This document shows, in pieces, positions 36,441-40,727 of a stretch of DNA of 40,727 nucleotides. The first letter of the stretch is position 1. Each line of letters opens with the position of its first letter. A program made the translations under genes and the position numbers. Below the pieces are notes generated by a model. The model ran no database searches. It was not told the origin of the DNA and saw only the letters and a list, made by a program, of their open reading frames with translations. Origin of the DNA: Hyphomicrobiales bacterium (GTDB lineage Bacteria > Pseudomonadota > Alphaproteobacteria > Rhizobiales > OSC116); assembly GCA_002401855.1 (NCBI GenBank), contig NVUH01000022.1:1-40727 (forward strand). The letters run 5' to 3'.

Positions 36441-36784
36441 GTGATTCAAACACAACGAATGTGATGACCGAAAATTGGGTGCAAATTGGCACGGTGAATG
36501 ACATACCTTTACGCGGCGCGCGGCATGTACATATGGGCGATAAAACCATTGCCATTTTTCGCAATGCAGACAATAAAATTTTTGCTTTAGAAGACAAATG
36601 CCCACATGGTGGTTGCCCCATTAGCAATGGCATTGTGCATGACAATAGTGTCACCTGCCCCATCCACAATTGGGTTATTTCACTGGAAACTGGTGAAGCT
36701 TTGGGCGCTGATGAAGGGCAAACTCTTGCCTTTCCTATTCAGATGGACGGTGACAAGATCCTTCTATCATTAAGCCTTAAATAG
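36437..36784 (+). CDS. nirD: nitrite reductase small subunit, Rieske type
   Basis: A 115-residue Rieske-fold subunit of the nitrite reductase. Unlike the cofactor-less E. coli NirD, both [2Fe-2S] half-sites are complete here: CPHGG (C-x-H) and CPIHNW (C-x2-H). The ATG overlaps the nirB stop and follows GGAGG, so translation is coupled. The nasA GTG comes 15 bases after its stop. Confidence 0.95.
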   Translation: MSDSNTTNVMTENWVQIGTVNDIPLRGARHVHMGDKTIAIFRNADNKIFALEDKCPHGGCPISNGIVHDNSVTCPIHNWVISLETGEALGADEGQTLAFPIQMDGDKILLSLSLK

Positions 36785-36799
36785 CAAATCGGATCCCCC

Positions 36800-39520
36800 G
36801 TGAGTCAAGTGCAAGCATCTGTAAAAGCCACTGAGGTTAAAACCACCTGCCCCTATTGCGGCGTGGGGTGTGGGTTAATTGCCACCATTAAAAACAATAA
36901 AGACAAAGCTGGCGGCTGCGATATTAGCGTCAAAGGCGATGAAACGCACCCCGCCAACAAGGGTGTATTATGCTCTAAAGGCATGGCACTTGCCGAAACC
37001 TTAGATCATAAAGATCGTTTACTACACCCCGTAGTAGATGGCCAACAAGTCAGTTGGGATGACGCCCTAAACACAGTGGCAAATGGGCTCAGAGATACCA
37101 TCGAAAAACATGGCCCAGACAGTGTGGCATTTTATGTTTCAGGCCAGTTTTTAACTGAAGATTATTATGTCGCTAATAAGCTGATGAAAGGTTTTATTGG
37201 CTCAGGCAATATCGATACCAATTCTCGCCTTTGCATGTCATCGAGTGTCGCAGGGCATAAACGCGCATTTGGCGCCGATATTGTGCCGGGCAATTATGAT
37301 GACTGGGAACAGTGCGATCTGGCGGTGCTGGTTGGCTCTAACGCCGCATGGTGTCACCCAATTTTATTTAATCGCTTGCTCAAAGCCCAAAAAGAACGTG
37401 GTGCTAAGATTGTGATTATCGACCCACGTCACACAGCATCGTGTGAAATGGCCGATATGCACCTGCCCCTCTTGCCCGGATCAGATGTGGCTTTATTCAA
37501 CGGTTTATTATGCTATTTATCCCAACACAAAGCCATAAATGCCAAATATGTCGAAACCCAGACAAATGGAATGACCGACGCATTAGAAAGCGCCCGTGCT
37601 GATGTGCCAAACCTTGAAACAGTTGCGCAAAAAACGGGTTTAACGGTTGAGAAAATAGAAGAATTCTATGGTCTTTTTCTTAAAAATGAACGGGCGTTGA
37701 CCATCTATTCACAAGGTGTCAATCAATCCTCATCTGGCACTGACAAAGTCAATGCCATTATCAATTGCCATCTATTCACTGGCCGCATTAGCAAACCTGG
37801 TATGGGGCCATTTTCGGTTACGGGGCAACCCAATGCAATGGGCGGGCGAGAGGTTGGCGGTTTGGCAAACATGCTGGCCGCACATATGGATTTTACGCCC
37901 GAAGCCATTGATTTGGTTTCGCGTTTTTGGGGCAGTGACAATGTCGCGACCAAGCCAGGCGCAAAAGCCGTCGATATGTTCGATAAAATAGACAAAGGTG
38001 AAATTAAAGCTGTGTGGATTATGGCCACCAACCCCGCTGTTTCTATGCCAAACGCCAATAAAGTACGCCGCGCGTTAGCCAATTGCCCGTTGGTGATTGT
38101 ATCTGACTGTATGGACAATACGGACAGTATGAAATATGCGAATGTTAAATTACCTGCCATGGCATGGGGCGAAAAAAATGGCACTGTGACCAATAGTGAA
38201 CGCCGCATTTCGCGCCAACGTAGTTTTTTAAAACCTGCTGGCGCGGCTAAAGCCGATTGGTGGATCATGACACAAGTGGCGAAAAAAATGGGATTTGATC
38301 AGCATTTTAATTATTCAAAACCAGTTGATGTTTACCGCGAACACGCCCAGCTTTCAACTTTTGAAAATAGATATGGCAATGGCAAAGATGCTGACTTTCT
38401 CACCCGTCGAGCTTTTACCATCGGCCTTCACGCGCACATTATCGAACATGAATATGACGGCATGCCACCTTTGCAATGGCCGCTTACTGACTGCACACCC
38501 TATGGCATGGCGCGCATGCCCAATAGAGGCGAATTTTTCAACCAAAACCGCAAAGCCAATTTCGTGGCCATTCGCCATAAAGCACCCGAGAATAAATTAG
38601 AGCGCAAATACCCATTGGTGCTCAATAGCGGCCGCATACGCGACCAATGGCACACTATGAGCCGCACAGGCAAATCAGCTAAGCTTAACAATCAGCATGC
38701 CGAACCATTTGTTCACATTTCGCCACAAGATGCGGCAAAATTTAACATTCAGGACAGTGGCTTTGTTGAAATAAACAGTAAATGGGGGCAAGCTTTGGTG
38801 CGTGCCCATGTTGAAGATAAGCAGGTGAGTGGCCAGATATTTATGCCGATGCATTGGACTGATGTTTACACCTCCAAAGGGGTGATCGGGGCTTTGGTCA
38901 ACCCTGCGATAGACGCGATTTCTGGCCAACCAGAGTTGAAACATACACCAATTAGGATTACGGCTTGGACGCCCGACTGGCATGGCTATTTTATCAGCGA
39001 TGAAAAAATTGACAGCGCAATGCTGGAGGCAGATGAAAACATTGAATATTGGGCTTATAACTACCAAGAGGGCTGCCATATATTAAATTTGGCTGGCGGT
39101 GGCGCGTGTGAGGATGTTAAACTTGTTGAGCAATTGAAGATGCGTTCAGGTGATAAACTGTTAAGTTACGTTGATGACATGGCGGGGCAATATAGATATG
39201 CCTCAACCAAAGATGATAAGCTAGAAAGTTGTTTTATGATTGCCAAGAAAGGCAATTTGCCACCGCGTGAATGGGTGGCGCAGCTGATCAGCAAACAAGT
39301 TGATATTTCAAATAAAACTGGCTTTATCCTATCGGGCGTTGGTCAAGATAATGCACCCAATTTAGGGCCGATTGTTTGTGCGTGTATGGGCGTTTATCAG
39401 CAACAAATTATTGAAGCGATCAATGAGCATGATTTAAAGACTGTTGAGCAAGTTGGTGAATTGCTCCAGGCGGGCACTAATTGTGGCTCATGCATATCTG
39501 AAATTAAACAATTGCTTTAA
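36800..39520 (+). CDS. nasA: assimilatory nitrate reductase catalytic subunit
   Basis: A 906-residue molybdopterin enzyme that reduces nitrate to nitrite in the cytoplasm. The N-terminal [4Fe-4S] site uses Cys17, Cys20, Cys24 and Cys58 (CPYCGVGCG and VLCSKG). Next come the bis-MGD-binding domains (NSRLCMSSSVAGHKRAFGAD with the Mo-ligand Cys, MATNPAVSMPNA, and the C-terminal dinucleotide-binding domain from about 610). A BFD-like [2Fe-2S] domain closes the chain (VCACMGV and CGSCISEIKQLL). The start is GTG with only a weak GGAT upstream, so translation may depend on coupling to nirD. No electron-transfer subunit NasB follows; NirB or a distant gene may supply electrons. Confidence 0.95.
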   Translation: MSQVQASVKATEVKTTCPYCGVGCGLIATIKNNKDKAGGCDISVKGDETHPANKGVLCSKGMALAETLDHKDRLLHPVVDGQQVSWDDALNTVANGLRDTIEKHGPDSVAFYVSGQFLTEDYYVANKLMKGFIGSGNIDTNSRLCMSSSVAGHKRAFGADIVPGNYDDWEQCDLAVLVGSNAAWCHPILFNRLLKAQKERGAKIVIIDPRHTASCEMADMHLPLLPGSDVALFNGLLCYLSQHKAINAKYVETQTNGMTDALESARADVPNLETVAQKTGLTVEKIEEFYGLFLKNERALTIYSQGVNQSSSGTDKVNAIINCHLFTGRISKPGMGPFSVTGQPNAMGGREVGGLANMLAAHMDFTPEAIDLVSRFWGSDNVATKPGAKAVDMFDKIDKGEIKAVWIMATNPAVSMPNANKVRRALANCPLVIVSDCMDNTDSMKYANVKLPAMAWGEKNGTVTNSERRISRQRSFLKPAGAAKADWWIMTQVAKKMGFDQHFNYSKPVDVYREHAQLSTFENRYGNGKDADFLTRRAFTIGLHAHIIEHEYDGMPPLQWPLTDCTPYGMARMPNRGEFFNQNRKANFVAIRHKAPENKLERKYPLVLNSGRIRDQWHTMSRTGKSAKLNNQHAEPFVHISPQDAAKFNIQDSGFVEINSKWGQALVRAHVEDKQVSGQIFMPMHWTDVYTSKGVIGALVNPAIDAISGQPELKHTPIRITAWTPDWHGYFISDEKIDSAMLEADENIEYWAYNYQEGCHILNLAGGGACEDVKLVEQLKMRSGDKLLSYVDDMAGQYRYASTKDDKLESCFMIAKKGNLPPREWVAQLISKQVDISNKTGFILSGVGQDNAPNLGPIVCACMGVYQQQIIEAINEHDLKTVEQVGELLQAGTNCGSCISEIKQLL

Positions 39521-39522
39521 AC

Positions 39523-39849
39523 TTATATTTTGCGGATGCGTTTGCGGCGCTCTTCACGCATATCAATTTCAAATGAATAAGCGACTTTATCCTGCAAAAA
39601 TATGACCCCTTCCTTGGTGGGCTTTTGAACCAACCGCTCAACGGTGTCGTGGGTGATTAAAAAGGTCAATGTGCTGTCGGCATATTTGGTTTTATTTTCA
39701 TTAGATTCGGTGGTTTCGACCCGAAAAGTGAGTGTATGACCAGATGGAAAATTAGCCTGATCAGAAATATGTCCGACTTTTAACAGTTCCAAAGCTTCAA
39801 TTTTCGAAACATGGTAACGTATTCGATTTTTTTCAAATTTCAAATGCAT
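39523..39849 (-). CDS. small protein (DUF7009-like) after mobA
   Basis: A 108-residue soluble protein: MHLKFEKNRIRYHVSKIEAL, a central TLTFRVETTES and STLTFLITHDTVERL, and a basic end EERRKRIRKI. The strand pattern and N-terminus recall the small DUF7009 family, of unknown function; this is from memory of the pattern. It overlaps the 3' end of mobA by ten bases, so it is translated with it, and it converges on nasA with two bases between the stops. The context suggests a link to molybdenum enzymes. Confidence 0.65.
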   Translation of the reverse strand: MHLKFEKNRIRYHVSKIEALELLKVGHISDQANFPSGHTLTFRVETTESNENKTKYADSTLTFLITHDTVERLVQKPTKEGVIFLQDKVAYSFEIDMREERRKRIRKI

Positions 39850-40382
39850 AGAGTTTCATAATCCTCTGGTGAGTTGATATTGGCAAAAGCCGCTTCGCTG
39901 CCTCTAGGCTTTGGCAATATATTGACGTTGAACGGTTTGGTAAATTGCCGCATTGAATAGCTTTGCTGCTTATCGGTCGCCAATGCGGTTATATGGTTTC
40001 GCATTTGGTCTGATGATTTAAGCAATATTGGAAACATTTCATTGTCAAATCGCGCCACGTCTGCATCATGCAAACCTTGTTGCAAACGGGTCAATATTTC
40101 AGATGTCAATGTTGGCATATCGATTGGGATGATCAGCCAATATTGCACTTTAGGATGGCTGGTTAACGCCGTATATATGCCGCCCAACGGGCCTAAACCA
40201 GAAATTAAATCGGTTAAATTGTCAGCATTATTTATATAAATTTCATCACAATCAGCAGCTTTTAAATGGCCGACCGCCAGTTGCAGAAAACTCACACCGT
40301 TATATTTAAGCGCAGCTTTATCGCGCCCCATTCGGCTTGAACCACCAGAGGCCAAAATCAAACCTGTGACATTTATATTCAC
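39840..40382 (-). CDS. mobA: molybdenum cofactor guanylyltransferase MobA
   Basis: A 180-residue nucleotidyltransferase that joins GMP to molybdopterin to make the MGD cofactor used by NasA. GLILASGGSSRMGRDKAAL (residues 7-25) is the GTP-binding start, GLGPLGGIYTAL the second motif, and IPIDMPTLT the metal-binding DMP region. The start is GTG at 40382, which overlaps the stop of the upstream small gene as GTGA, with AAGGG at good spacing. The length is slightly below the family norm of about 195. Its place beside nasA fits its job. Confidence 0.93.
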   Translation of the reverse strand: MNINVTGLILASGGSSRMGRDKAALKYNGVSFLQLAVGHLKAADCDEIYINNADNLTDLISGLGPLGGIYTALTSHPKVQYWLIIPIDMPTLTSEILTRLQQGLHDADVARFDNEMFPILLKSSDQMRNHITALATDKQQSYSMRQFTKPFNVNILPKPRGSEAAFANINSPEDYETLCI

Positions 40383-40573
40383 GAAATGCCCTTTTCATAT
40401 TGTTTGATGTTTTGGGGAATTTTTATATGCGGCAATTTACTCTTCGTCCAACCATGCATTTGTGGCTCTGCTACAAATGGTGCCGCCACAACACCCAACA
40501 TTCTGGGAAAACCAGCCGATTTATCAAACATGGCTTGGCCGCATTTGCAGCTTGCCAAAATTTCCATGTCCAT
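40379..40573 (-). CDS. internally deleted GFA/CENP-V-family protein
   Basis: A 64-residue product. Its start (MEILASCKCG) is like the N-terminus of GFA (glutathione-dependent formaldehyde-activating) family proteins, and from MFDKSAGFP to PQMHGWTKSKLP and IPQNIKQYEKG it matches their C-terminal end. The middle, with the zinc-binding Cys pairs, is missing: full-length proteins have about 120-140 residues. The two halves seem joined at a shared CG-x2-F. The AGGGGG site, ATG and GTGA overlap with mobA are all intact, so it may persist as a leader cistron for mobA rather than as an enzyme. Confidence 0.65.
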   Translation of the reverse strand: MDMEILASCKCGQAMFDKSAGFPRMLGVVAAPFVAEPQMHGWTKSKLPHIKIPQNIKQYEKGIS

Positions 40574-40601
40574 ACCGCCCCCTTTTAAGCAACACTATAA
40601 C

Positions 40602-40631
40602 ATAAAAGCCATTCATGACTACATGAATGGC
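40602..40631 (-). terminator. hairpin at the right end, minus-strand terminator
   Basis: GCCATTCAT/ATGAATGGC (40608-40616 with 40623-40631), a perfect 9-bp stem with a six-base loop. Read leftwards it is followed by TTTTATG. It would end a minus-strand transcript entering from beyond the window. Confidence 0.55.
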
Positions 40632-40707
40632 TAGGGTGTGAACCCAATTCATTTATTGCTTTAGTTAGTCATTCTGTGATTCACTCTGTCAAAAGATGGA
40701 GTTTTAC

Positions 40708-40727
40708 ATGGGACGATTTGATTTAAC
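40708..40727 (+). CDS. start of a gene cut by the window edge
   Basis: ATGGGACGATTTGATTTAAC would encode MGRFDL and continues past the edge. GGAG (40698-40701) is well spaced before the ATG. An in-frame ATG at 40696 is the alternative. Too short to identify. Confidence 0.35.

Overview
The window reads as chromosomal DNA of a motile, free-living alphaproteobacterium with a moderately AT-rich genome. Pointers to the class are: a PdhS/PleC/DivJ-type sensor kinase; a TipF-like degenerate EAL protein; full TTAA-N7-TTAA (CtrA-type) boxes in front of cell-cycle, chemotaxis and c-di-GMP genes; a groESL promoter with both an alphaproteobacterial RpoH-type signature and a perfect CIRCE; and a tRNA-His that lacks encoded G-1 and carries A73. 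The overall flavour is Hyphomicrobiales-like, but genus cannot be set by eye.

Layout. 0.1-2.7 kb: a small exported protein, a HAD-IIA phosphatase and a TipF-like membrane protein. 2.8-4.9 kb: groES-groEL with its promoter and terminator. 4.96-5.3 kb: first copy of a roughly 300-bp palindromic interspersed repeat. 5.4-9.7 kb: M16 zinc protease, LysE-family exporter, CPBP protease. 9.7-10.3 kb: wreck of an LplT/Aas-type MFS gene. 10.4-14.4 kb: CheZ, an anchored SNase-like nuclease and a large RND exporter. 14.5-15.1 kb: two more repeat copies and a nested hairpin. 15.1-16.3 kb: iron module (unknown small protein, bfd, bfr). 16.5-16.9 kb: a pseudogene of a dihydrofolate reductase-family enzyme. 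16.9-19.7 kb: quinone reductase/alcohol dehydrogenase, hydroxypyruvate isomerase and tartronate-semialdehyde-reductase-like genes. 19.7-22.8 kb: a FIST sensor protein translationally coupled to a PAS-GGDEF-EAL enzyme. 23.2-29.6 kb: tRNA-His, a small conserved protein, the PdhS-like kinase and an HBM-type chemoreceptor.

29.6-40.6 kb is an assimilatory nitrate cluster. Leftward run narK-like transporter, a PP2C phosphatase/Ser-Thr kinase fusion and a truncated siroheme synthase. Rightward run nirB, nirD and nasA. The 315-bp gap between the two arms holds two divergent sigma-54 -24/-12 elements, an FNR-type box and an 18-bp palindrome. Beyond nasA, on the minus strand, lie an internally deleted GFA-family gene, mobA (molybdenum cofactor maturation) and a small DUF7009-like gene. 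Together these give nitrate uptake, reduction to nitrite and then ammonium, siroheme supply, cofactor maturation and a probable phosphorylation-based control step.

Gene decay recurs in the window: the MFS gene, the reductase-family gene with an internal deletion plus a one-base loss, the GFA gene with an internal deletion, and a cysG whose last codons lie in the neighbouring terminator hairpin.
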